Shown here: piece after piece, positions 1 through 5,736 of the stretch
Layout of the letters: every line of letters begins with the position of its first letter
How positions within the stretch are numbered: the stretch's first letter is position 1
Assembly (NCBI GenBank): GCA_003669255.1
Contig: QWPO01000093.1
Coordinates: 1-5,736, forward strand
From: Planctomycetota bacterium
Lineage (GTDB): Bacteria; Planctomycetota; Planctomycetia; Pirellulales; UBA1268
Reading direction: 5' to 3'
Length of the DNA: 5,736 nucleotides
Translations under genes and position numbers: made by a program
Notes under the pieces: generated by a model
Told to the model about the DNA's origin: nothing
Databases searched by the model: none
Seen by the model: only the letters and a program-made list of their open reading frames with translations

Positions 1-51
1 GAGCGGCTCGGATCGGGACATGCGCGCGAAGCCATGAGGCCCAAGAATCTT

Positions 52-73
52 GTGTATTACTACACTAATACAC
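52..73. promoter_or_regulatory. AT-rich palindromic operator candidate
   Basis: A perfect inverted repeat, GTGTATTA (52-59) - 6-base spacer CTACAC - TAATACAC (66-73), stands out as an AT-rich island in very GC-rich DNA. It lies about 60 bases past the stop codon of the propeller gene. On the minus strand it is 17 bases upstream of an ATG at 35-33 and 31 bases upstream of an ATG at 21-19. Both frames stay open to the left edge (MASRACPDPSR or MSRSEPL). An AT-rich stem without a T-run is a poor terminator but a good dimeric repressor site. From memory, YtrA-type GntR regulators use GTGTA...TACAC half-sites and repress their own operons. The regulator identity is inference. The edge reading frame is too short to annotate as a gene. 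Confidence 0.45.
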
Positions 74-133
74 TAGGCTCTGGCGGCGGTCAAGACGGCG
101 GGCGGCGTGGTCAGAGGCCGCCGGGCGGCGAGT

Positions 134-1390
134 TCAGGGCGCGGCGAAGCGAAACAACCGCCGCTCGCCGCGGACGAAGAGCGAATCGCCCGAGAGGGCG
201 GGCGTGGCATCGACGCCCTCGCCGACGTCGTTCTCAGCCACGACCTCGAGGGCGTCGGCATCGCGGATCACAGTGATCCGGCCGCTACGGTCGGTGAGGT
301 AGACATAGCCGGCGGCGGCCACGGGCGAGGCATACGTGCGGCCCACGCCGGGAATCCGGGCCGTCTCGTAGTGCGGCCGGCCCGTGCGGGCATCGACGCA
401 GGTGAGCAAGCCGGTCTTCTCCTTGTAGTAGTAGAGACGACCCGCGGAGAGCAGCGGCGTGGCGATGTCGGGCGTGTCGTGATCCTTGCTCCAGCGGACG
501 CGGTCGGTGCCCGCGAGGTCGCCGCGGCCGGCCAGATCGAAGGCGGCCGCGAACGCGCCGCGAAAGCCGCTCGCGAGGTACGCGACGCCGTCGGCGGCCA
601 CGGCCGACGCGACCGGCCGCTCGGTCTGGCCGCCGCACCGCCAGAGTTCCTTGCCGGTGGCGAGGTCGTAGCCCCGGGCCGCACGCTGCCCGTTCATCAC
701 CACCTGGCGGACGCCTTGCGGATCGTCGACGATCAGCGGCGTCGCCCAGCAGGTGGGCTCGTCTCGCGGTGTCTGCCAGACGATGCCGCCGGTCTTCCCG
801 TCCACCGCGAACAGCATCGACCCTTGTTCGTGATCCCAGGGCACGAGCACGACGTCGCCGGCGATCGTCGGCGACGAGCCTTCGCCGAAACCGTTGCGAA
901 TGGTCATATCGCCGAAGTCGCGACTCCAAAGGTGCGTGCCGTCGACCGTGTAGGCGTGGAGCCCGCGGGAGCCGAAGTGGGCATACACCCGCGTGCCGTC
1001 GGTGCAGGGGGATGCGGAGGCGAAGCCGTTGGTCTCGTGCGTCCGCTCGTGCGGCACCGCCTTCACGGCCGACCGCGACCAGCGTTCGCGGCCCGTCGCG
1101 CGATCGATGCAGAGGAGCCGGAAGTCGAGCATCCCATCCGCGCCTTCGACCGGCACGGCGGTGGTGACGAACACCATGTCGCCCACGATGACCGGCGACG
1201 ACGACCCCTTCCCGGGAATCTCGACGCTCCAGGCCAACTGCTTGTCGGGGCCGAACGCCACGGGCGGCCGCGCGGTGAGCGACACCCCGTTGCCACCATC
1301 ACCCCGCCAGTGCGGCCAATCCCCACGGGCCGCGGCGGCGGATGCCGTCAGTAGCACCACGAGCACGCCCAATCGAGTCGGCCCTTGCAT
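134..1390 (-). CDS. exported PQQ-like beta-propeller repeat protein
   Basis: This 418-residue protein is predicted to be exported and to fold as a beta-propeller of the PQQ-binding-like / BamB-like group. The ATG at 1390 is chosen over a longer open frame starting at 1489 because a GGAGA box lies 8 bases upstream and the start gives a clean signal peptide: basic start, hydrophobic LGVLVVLLTASAAAA at residues 7-21, and probable cleavage around 20-23. The mature protein opens with DWPHWRG (24-30), a signature I associate with planctomycete members. Propeller blades are marked by repeated acidic/ATG-x-x-W motifs: IDRATGRERW (95-104), VDGTHLW (149-155), VDGKTGGIVW (196-205), YDLATGKELW (241-250) and VDARTGRPHY (332-341). 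No dehydrogenase catalytic set or haem motif (CxxCH) is seen, so it is probably a scaffold or binding protein rather than a quinoprotein enzyme. Substrate and partners are unknown. It is separated from the VWA genes by 388 bases and is likely expressed independently. Confidence 0.9.
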   Translation of the reverse strand: MQGPTRLGVLVVLLTASAAAARGDWPHWRGDGGNGVSLTARPPVAFGPDKQLAWSVEIPGKGSSSPVIVGDMVFVTTAVPVEGADGMLDFRLLCIDRATGRERWSRSAVKAVPHERTHETNGFASASPCTDGTRVYAHFGSRGLHAYTVDGTHLWSRDFGDMTIRNGFGEGSSPTIAGDVVLVPWDHEQGSMLFAVDGKTGGIVWQTPRDEPTCWATPLIVDDPQGVRQVVMNGQRAARGYDLATGKELWRCGGQTERPVASAVAADGVAYLASGFRGAFAAAFDLAGRGDLAGTDRVRWSKDHDTPDIATPLLSAGRLYYYKEKTGLLTCVDARTGRPHYETARIPGVGRTYASPVAAAGYVYLTDRSGRITVIRDADALEVVAENDVGEGVDATPALSGDSLFVRGERRLFRFAAP

Positions 1391-1398
1391 GGCGGTCG

Positions 1399-1403
1399 TC
1401 TCC
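1399..1403 (-). promoter_or_regulatory. ribosome binding site of the propeller gene
   Basis: On the minus strand GGAGA precedes the ATG at 1390 with an 8-base spacer. It decides the start in favour of 1390 over the ATG at 1489, which would add a non-hydrophobic, Arg-rich leader in front of an otherwise normal signal peptide. Confidence 0.7.
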
Positions 1404-1511
1404 AGGTCGCGAGCTCTCGGATCCAAACGAGTGGCGGCGCGACGAACGAAAGATGATCGTATCGCGTCCTCCACGGGTGTTCCACGCACGCTGGCCCACC
1501 AGCCGCGATCC

Positions 1512-1535
1512 CACAGGTTGAAAACCTGTGCTACG
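1512..1535. repeat. palindromic intergenic repeat, copy 1
   Basis: Bases 1514-1535 are identical to 1745-1766 (22 of 22), in the same orientation. The left part is a perfect hairpin with 8-base arms CACAGGTT (1512-1519) and AACCTGTG (1523-1530) and loop GAA, followed by CTACG. GATCC lies just upstream in both copies. No T-run follows on either strand, so a simple intrinsic terminator is unlikely. I recall similar dispersed 'GTAGCACAGG...CCTG' sequences between genes in planctomycete genomes, but I cannot check that here. Confidence 0.75.
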
Positions 1536-1550
1536 GGGGACTGGCAGCGA

Positions 1551-1680
1551 GGGGCTGCCCGTGCCCGGGAGCCGGGCTATGGGAGCAAGCGAAGCCAGGA
1601 TGGCGAAGCGCAGCGGACATGCAGAGAGCGGATGCCACGATGGCATCCGCGAACGTCCGGCGACGGGCATGGGCAGCCCC
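1551..1680. repeat. 130-base nested inverted-repeat element
   Basis: The ends are long imperfect inverted repeats: GGGGCTGCCCGTGCCCG (1551-1567) against CGGGCATGGGCAGCCCC (1664-1680). They match at 16 of 17 positions, and the single difference would be a G-U wobble in one RNA strand. Inside are CGGAC (1614-1618) with GTCCG (1655-1659), the perfect 10-base hairpin at 1628-1650, and a small GCCA-GGA-TGGC hairpin at 1594-1604. The nesting allows a branched structure in DNA or RNA. No transposase or long open frame is present. It could be a non-autonomous palindromic element (MITE- or REP-like), a structured untranslated RNA, or an elaborate transcription barrier after the VWA operon. Confidence 0.6.
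1628..1650. repeat. perfect 10-base-arm hairpin
   Basis: GCGGATGCCA (1628-1637), loop CGA (1638-1640), TGGCATCCGC (1641-1650). It forms the innermost stem of the larger 130-base inverted repeat. The perfect arms and 3-base loop are very unlikely by chance. There is no adjacent T-run, so it does not look like a standard terminator by itself. Confidence 0.8.
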
Positions 1681-1703
1681 GAGCGGGGGTCTCATTGACG
1701 ATC

Positions 1704-1724
1704 CCCATCGCTTACGCGATTGGG
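1704..1724. repeat. small bulged hairpin
   Basis: CCCATCGC (1704-1711) faces GCGAT-T-GGG (1716-1724) across loop TTAC, giving eight pairs with one bulged T at 1721. It lies between the 130-base element and repeat copy 2, just downstream of the second VWA gene on the minus strand. It may be part of the same composite repeat region. Evidence for function is weak. Confidence 0.35.
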
Positions 1725-1744
1725 CTTCCTGAACGTGAGATCCG

Positions 1745-1766
1745 CAGGTTGAAAACCTGTGCTACG
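1745..1766. repeat. palindromic intergenic repeat, copy 2
   Basis: This is an exact 22-base copy, in the same orientation, of the sequence at 1514-1535. It has a core hairpin CAGGTT-GAA-AACCTG (1745-1759) followed by TGTGCTACG. The stem is two pairs shorter than in copy 1 because the preceding base is G instead of A. It lies only 12 bases past the stop codon of the second VWA gene, so it would be in the 3' untranslated end of that operon's transcript. Confidence 0.75.
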
Positions 1767-1778
1767 AGAGCGCGGGGA

Positions 1779-3983
1779 TCAGACGAGGCCCTGACGCTTG
1801 CGGCCGATCCAGAAGAGGCCGAGCAGCGTGACGAGCCCCGCAGCGACGAGCGGATGGCTCCAGAGCTGCAGACGCCGCACCGCCGGCGGCAGGTCGGGCA
1901 GGGCGGCAAGCGACTCGACGAGACCGGCGATTTCGTCGGGCCGCACCACCTTACCCCGCGTCACCTGTGCGATCTCCGCGAGCACCTCCGGACGTGCGGC
2001 CCTCCCGATGCCCTCCTCGGCCGAGCCCTGCACGAACATCGAGGCCTCCAGCGTGTCACCCGTCTCCTTGCAGGCAAGGAGAAGCTCGTGCTTCCCAGGC
2101 TCCGTCGGCATGAATGTCGATGCGAACACGCCCCACTCACCGTCGCCGCCCGGCGGGGCGAACCGCACCGTCTCGACCGCGCCCGAGGGGGCCGTGATCC
2201 GCGCCGTCACCTCGCCGCGGGAGAGAGGCTCGCCGCTTGCCTCGGCCACGCGGGCATCCAGCGCGATCGTCTGACCGAGCTGCGGCTGCTCCGGTGCAAA
2301 GGAGAGGCTCATCCGCTCGCCTCTCGCCATGTTGCGGCGGTAGGCCATCCAGCGGACCACCTGGCCCCAGAACCGGTAGTGGTATTTGTCTTCCACGCCC
2401 TTCCGCCACCGCCAGGCGCCGTCGGTGGCCATGTAGAGCACCTTGCCGGCACCGAATGTCCGTGTCACGAGCAGGGGGATCCGGCCGTATTCGTTGGCGG
2501 CGTCTTCGTGCACGGCGAGCACCTCGCTGCCCGCCTTCGCCCGGAGCACGGGTCCATACCACTGGCCGCCCGGGAGGCTCTCCCAGACGGCGATGTTCTC
2601 GGCGTTGCCGTCGGCGAGCTTCGTGAGCAGGCTCTTGCGGCCCGCCTCGGTGAGCACAAGCCGCCGCGGGCCGTCGCTCGCGGTGCCGTCAGGACGGGCC
2701 GGATCGGTCACCACCGGGCAGAGCTCCTCGAGCGCCGTGCCCACGAGCGATGCCTGCTCGCCCCGCCAGCCCGGCATGAAGACGAGGCCGCTTGCCTGAT
2801 ACTCGACGAGGCCCTTGAGCAGTCGACAGTCCTCCTCGGTGAGTTGGCCCTCACCCACGCCGACGTCGCCGAGAAACACGACGTCGTATTTCGAAAGCTC
2901 ATCGAGGCCGGAAGGAAACTTCTGGATGTAGTCCTTCGTGCCGCCGCCCCGCTTGGTGAGCCCCGGTTGAAAGAGCAGGCACGAGACCTCGACGCCGGGA
3001 TCGCGGGAGAGCGCGTTACGGAGGTAGCGGTATTCCCACCTCGGCACCGTCTCGACGACCAGCACCTTGAGGTTCTCCTGGCGGATGGCGATCGGCGCCG
3101 TCCGCTCGTTGTTGTCGGCGAGAACCTCGCCCTGCTCGACCGGGATCGTGAGCGTGACCGTGTAGTCGCCGACCGCCGGGGGCGTCCAGTAGATCCAGTC
3201 GGTGACGGTGGCCATTGGCGGAATGCGGACTTCCTTGACGAGTTTCTCGCCGGTGCTCGTGGCGAGCGTGGCCACCACCACCCGCTCGGTCGGCAGCGAC
3301 GACACCACGGTGAAGGGCACGCGAACGGGCTTGCCCGCCACGCCCATCGTGGGGCAGTCGAGGCTCGTGAGGTCGAGGTCGGGCAGTTTCGTGGGGCTGC
3401 CGGCAGGCACGGCATAGACCGGCACCTGTGCGAGCCTGAGCATCTGCGCTGCATCGAGCGGCGGGCGACCCTTGTTCCAGTCGCCGTCGCTGGCGAGCAC
3501 CACCGCGCGGAGGGCGGCGAACCGCTCGGCCACCTGGGCCAGCGGCTCGGCGAGATCGGTCGCCGTGCCAGGCGGCGCGGGGGCCACCGGCTCGACCACC
3601 ACCTGAAACCGCTCCTCGAGCGACTTCCAGAAGCCGCTCTCCGCGAGCGGAGCCACCACCTCGCGCCGCGTCCGCGGACCGGTGGCACTGCTCCCGTCGG
3701 TCGCGACCACGTCTTTCGTATCCATGCTCCGTGAGGCGTCGTGGAGCACGACCACCGTCGGCTTCTCGTCGGGCCGATACTCCTCAACCCACTCCGGCTG
3801 GTTGAGGAGCATCGCCACGACGCCCGCGATCAGCACGCGGAGCAGCTCGACGAGGCCGGTGCCGATGGCGAATCCGCTCCGCTTCCAGGTGAGGAAGGCG
3901 ACGATCACCACCGCCAGCACGAGTACGATCGAGATGCCGATCGTCCAGGGCGTGGTAAAAAACCGGAGGGCCGAGTCGCTCAT
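1779..3983 (-). CDS. VWA / amidotransferase-like membrane protein
   Basis: This 734-residue membrane-anchored protein resembles planctomycete proteins often labelled VWA-domain or glutamine-amidotransferase-like. Two membrane segments at about 14-32 and 44-61 precede a VWA domain (about 75-195) with a complete MIDAS: DASRS (D82, S84, S86), T142 in TDL, and D166 in SDGDWNKG. A beta-sandwich follows (about 205-300), then a Rossmann-type class-I-amidotransferase-like domain (about 305-545: LKVLVVETVPRWEYRYLRNAL, YDVVFLGD, GKVLYMATDGAWRW). No nucleophile Cys is seen at the expected elbow (GLVFMPGWRGEQ, 399-410), so amidotransferase activity is unlikely. An Ig-like segment (about 555-655) and a C-terminal membrane segment (about 709-726, then RKR) complete it. 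Its ATG overlaps the upstream stop codon as ATGA, and GGAGG lies 7 bases ahead, indicating translational coupling. Family knowledge suggests a role beside MoxR/Bat-like chaperone modules. The exact function is unknown. Confidence 0.9.
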   Translation of the reverse strand: MSDSALRFFTTPWTIGISIVLVLAVVIVAFLTWKRSGFAIGTGLVELLRVLIAGVVAMLLNQPEWVEEYRPDEKPTVVVLHDASRSMDTKDVVATDGSSATGPRTRREVVAPLAESGFWKSLEERFQVVVEPVAPAPPGTATDLAEPLAQVAERFAALRAVVLASDGDWNKGRPPLDAAQMLRLAQVPVYAVPAGSPTKLPDLDLTSLDCPTMGVAGKPVRVPFTVVSSLPTERVVVATLATSTGEKLVKEVRIPPMATVTDWIYWTPPAVGDYTVTLTIPVEQGEVLADNNERTAPIAIRQENLKVLVVETVPRWEYRYLRNALSRDPGVEVSCLLFQPGLTKRGGGTKDYIQKFPSGLDELSKYDVVFLGDVGVGEGQLTEEDCRLLKGLVEYQASGLVFMPGWRGEQASLVGTALEELCPVVTDPARPDGTASDGPRRLVLTEAGRKSLLTKLADGNAENIAVWESLPGGQWYGPVLRAKAGSEVLAVHEDAANEYGRIPLLVTRTFGAGKVLYMATDGAWRWRKGVEDKYHYRFWGQVVRWMAYRRNMARGERMSLSFAPEQPQLGQTIALDARVAEASGEPLSRGEVTARITAPSGAVETVRFAPPGGDGEWGVFASTFMPTEPGKHELLLACKETGDTLEASMFVQGSAEEGIGRAARPEVLAEIAQVTRGKVVRPDEIAGLVESLAALPDLPPAVRRLQLWSHPLVAAGLVTLLGLFWIGRKRQGLV
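3780..3809. repeat. perfect 10-base inverted repeat inside the VWA gene
   Basis: CTCCTCAACC (3780-3789) and GGTTGAGGAG (3800-3809) are exact reverse complements around a 10-base loop. They lie in the coding sequence for about residues 59-68, at the junction between the second membrane segment and the VWA domain. In mRNA this could form a stable hairpin. It may be coincidental, since the codons encode ordinary residues (LLNQPEWVEE). Confidence 0.6.
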
Positions 3984-5736
3984 GCCGCAGCCTCCAGCGG
4001 CCGCGCTGTCTTCGCGGCACGATCGGCGACGACGGCCCGTGGCAGGCTGAGCAGGCCCTCGGCGACGAGCGCCAGCAGCATCGCGATCAGGAAGGCTCGC
4101 CAGATCTCTTGCACCAGGCTGTCGGTATCGCCGGCAGTGCCGGTGATCCGCTGGAACGACAGGCCGCGAAAGAGGCCATCGATCCGGTCGTCGGCGACCG
4201 CCAAGGCGGCGTCTTCGGCTGCGGGCCGGTTCACGGCCACGAGACGATCACCGCAGGAGAACACGCCCGCATGGAGCCCGACCTCGGTCGAAGGAGAGCC
4301 GGCGTCGCCGGCAAGTCGCATCCAGTCGCCGCACGCCTTGGCGATCTCCGCGGCAGTGGGCCCCGCGTCGGCCTGCCCCGCGCCGCCAAGCACCGCGAGC
4401 CCGCGATCGATCGACCGCTGCGCGAGGGCGTAGAGGACGACCCCTTCGGCGGCGAGTGACGAGTCCCGCGGGGCGGGCGTGGTGGCCACAAACGTGACGC
4501 CCTCGGCACGGCTCGATCGCGCGACCAAGGCCGCGCCGCCCGGGAGCGAGGCCAGCGGCACGAGATCGCCCGCGAGCCCGCAGGAACGCCGCACCTCGAC
4601 GTCGCCGAGCGGCAGCGCCGAGCCCGCCATGGTGTTGGCGAGCAGATCCTGATCAGTCCGCCACGACTCCGCCGCGATCGGTTTGGCCAGCGCCGTCCAC
4701 TCGGTCCACGAGCAGCCTGCGAACTCGGCCGTCGTGGGCCGGTCCGGCGCGAAGAACACCGCCTGCCCGCCGCGATCGAGAAACGCCTGCACGAGTTGGG
4801 CGTCACGGCCTTCCGGGAGCGGCCCCTGCCAGAAGAGTGCGGCGGCCTCATTCCAGGCCGCCGCCGGGAGCCCGCCGGGCGGCACGAGGTCCACCGGCGT
4901 GGCAGCCTTGTCGGGCGCGATGCCGGCGACGAGTTCGAGCACGCGGGCTGCGGCGGGGTCTTCGGCGACGATGAGCGACCGCCGCGGCGGCGGCTCGTCG
5001 TACGCGAAAAAAAACTCGTTGTCGGCCATGTCGGCGTCGGCGGGAATCGACACCCTGCCCCAGCCCCGCGCAGCTGCGGACCGCTCCAGCGGAATCACGT
5101 GGTTCTTGAGAACTGCCTCGCGGCCGGTGAGTTCCACGTCCACGGCGGTCGAGACGCCGCCGATCTCGAACTTCACGGGGATCGTCAACCGCTCACCGTC
5201 GTCCTGCCGAGAGACGGCGACGGTGACCACCAGCCGCCGGTCGCGGCCGAGCGACTCGAGCCGGACGTTCGCCGTGCGGACCGCCACGTTGCCCTTCGCC
5301 GGGGCGGCATAGGCAAGCAACTGGATCCGGACCTGCTGCGGCAGTTTCGCGAAGGCGTCGCGGATCCCGCCCCAGGCGCCGTCGTCGGGCTTCCAGTCGT
5401 TGGCCCGCTGATCGGAACAGATCCAGATCTCGGTCGTCCCTGCCGCATTCTCTCGAATGAAGTCGTAGGCGCTCTGGAGCAGGGCTGGCAGGTCAGCCGC
5501 CGCTGCGATCGGTCCGGCCGTGGCGAGTTCCACCAGCGCCGCAGGCGACGACACCTCCTCGGGCCCCTTCGCCGGATCGCTCACCACCAGCACGCGACCA
5601 GCCCGAAGTGTGGCCAGCGAGTCGGCAAGCTGCCGGCGTCCCGTGTCGAGCTTCGACTCGCCACCGGCCGCCGCGACGGCCTGCATGCTCGGGGAGCGAT
5701 CGAGCACCACGATTGCCGAGTCGGAACGGCCGCCAC
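3980..5736 (-). CDS. BatA/VWA-type membrane protein, 5' end missing
   Basis: The visible 584 residues are the C-terminal part; translation stays open to the right edge (first complete codon at 5734). The sequence begins just before the first strand of a VWA domain: AIVVLDRSPSM gives the MIDAS start (D12, S14, S16), and EIWICSDQRANDW (102-114) is the later conserved strand. The usual MIDAS Thr appears to be Ala (AADL, about 79-82). Next come a beta-sandwich (about 148-248) and a Rossmann-like domain (about 253-448, including a GGQAVFF strand). A conserved-looking VAVNRPAAED segment (499-508) and one membrane helix (about 544-565) close the protein. Homologues of this type begin with a BatA N-terminal region with two membrane segments, so roughly 85-100 residues are probably missing; this is inference. 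The stop codon overlaps the next gene's start as ATGA. Eight consecutive T on the coding strand (5014-5007) encode FFF. Confidence 0.88.
   Translation of the reverse strand, partial: GGRSDSAIVVLDRSPSMQAVAAAGGESKLDTGRRQLADSLATLRAGRVLVVSDPAKGPEEVSSPAALVELATAGPIAAAADLPALLQSAYDFIRENAAGTTEIWICSDQRANDWKPDDGAWGGIRDAFAKLPQQVRIQLLAYAAPAKGNVAVRTANVRLESLGRDRRLVVTVAVSRQDDGERLTIPVKFEIGGVSTAVDVELTGREAVLKNHVIPLERSAAARGWGRVSIPADADMADNEFFFAYDEPPPRRSLIVAEDPAAARVLELVAGIAPDKAATPVDLVPPGGLPAAAWNEAAALFWQGPLPEGRDAQLVQAFLDRGGQAVFFAPDRPTTAEFAGCSWTEWTALAKPIAAESWRTDQDLLANTMAGSALPLGDVEVRRSCGLAGDLVPLASLPGGAALVARSSRAEGVTFVATTPAPRDSSLAAEGVVLYALAQRSIDRGLAVLGGAGQADAGPTAAEIAKACGDWMRLAGDAGSPSTEVGLHAGVFSCGDRLVAVNRPAAEDAALAVADDRIDGLFRGLSFQRITGTAGDTDSLVQEIWRAFLIAMLLALVAEGLLSLPRAVVADRAAKTARPLEAAA
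3991..3995 (-). promoter_or_regulatory. ribosome binding site of the complete VWA gene
   Basis: GGAGG on the minus strand lies 7 bases before the ATG at 3983, inside the last codons of the upstream BatA/VWA gene. With the ATGA overlap it fixes the start and indicates translational coupling of the two membrane proteins. Confidence 0.85.

Larger units (their letters stand above)
1391..1778. other. repeat-rich intergenic region, no gene
   Basis: This 388-base gap separates the second VWA gene (stop at 1779) from the propeller gene (start at 1390). Short frames cross it on both strands, but none has a ribosome binding site or family resemblance, and palindromes interrupt them. It contains two identical direct repeats, a 130-base nested inverted repeat and a further small hairpin, all described separately. 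About 120 bases directly upstream of the propeller gene (1391-1511) are free of obvious repeats and presumably carry its promoter, but no convincing -35/-10 pair is visible. Confidence 0.8.

Noticed and set aside
76..130. GC-rich pairings (GGCGGC 101-106 with GCCGCC 117-122; GGCTCTG with CAGAGGCC) as a terminator for the propeller gene
   Set aside because: Several alternative pairings compete in a repetitive GGCGGC stretch and no T-run follows on the minus strand, so a specific terminator cannot be supported.
107..1354. A 415-codon plus-strand open frame antisense to the propeller gene
   Set aside because: It mirrors the codons of the well-supported propeller gene. The low-complexity RGHAD-rich translation has no recognisable domain, and no ribosome binding site is seen.
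1456..1484. Possible promoter for the propeller gene: TGGAAC, 17-base gap, TACGAT on the minus strand
   Set aside because: The -35 box matches the housekeeping consensus at only three positions. A GGAAC resemblance to ECF-type promoters is suggestive but too weak without transcript data.
1391..1489. N-terminal extension of the propeller protein from an ATG at 1489
   Set aside because: It would put 33 Arg-rich residues before a normal signal peptide, while the ATG at 1390 has GGAGA at the right distance.
1299..1670. A 123-codon minus-strand frame through the intergenic palindromes
   Set aside because: It overlaps the start of the propeller gene in another frame, and most of it is the inverted-repeat element. 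Any similarity to database 'hypothetical proteins' would most likely reflect mis-annotated repeats.
1514..1766. CRISPR array
   Set aside because: There are only two repeat copies, 209 bases apart, each a tight hairpin, with no regular spacers and no cas genes.
993..3734. A 913-codon plus-strand open frame opposite the VWA and propeller genes
   Set aside because: It crosses the propeller gene, the palindromic spacer and the VWA gene without regard to their boundaries. Its translation is rich in His, Arg, Ala and Gly, typical of the antisense of high-GC genes, and it resembles no family.

Overview
The window is GC-rich (roughly 65-70% by eye), and all three protein-coding genes lie on the minus strand. 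The lineage is probably Planctomycetota, perhaps a Pirellulales-like genome. This rests on recognising the protein families: a secreted PQQ-type beta-propeller whose mature N-terminus contains DWPHWRG, and a pair of large membrane-anchored VWA proteins of the BatA / 'glutamine amidotransferase-like' type. It does not rest on a marker gene.

Layout in minus-strand transcription order, right to left. (1) 5736-3980 is the 3' part of a BatA/VWA-type membrane protein gene whose 5' end is outside the window. (2) 3983-1779 is a complete 734-residue protein with two N-terminal membrane segments, a VWA domain with an intact MIDAS, a class-I-amidotransferase-like Rossmann domain, Ig-like domains and a C-terminal membrane segment. 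It overlaps the previous gene by four bases (ATGA) and has a strong GGAGG ribosome binding site, so the two are almost certainly co-translated. (3) 1778-1391 is a 388-base intergenic region with no credible gene but many palindromes. Two identical 22-base direct repeats, each a small hairpin, bracket a 130-base nested inverted-repeat element with 17-base ends. (4) 1390-134 encodes an exported PQQ-like beta-propeller protein with its own GGAGA ribosome binding site. (5) 133-1 is a spacer with an AT-rich perfect palindrome (GTGTATTA-N6-TAATACAC) that looks like a transcription-factor operator for a gene running off the left edge.

The VWA pair probably acts together in or at the cytoplasmic membrane. 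In planctomycetes such pairs typically lie downstream of a MoxR AAA+ ATPase and a DUF58 protein, the Bat-like module; here those would lie to the right and are not visible. The propeller gene is separated from the pair by the repeat-rich spacer and is probably a separate transcription unit, so a functional link is unproven. I see no convincing evidence of a new defence or mobile system. The least explained parts are the intergenic palindromic element and the edge operator.
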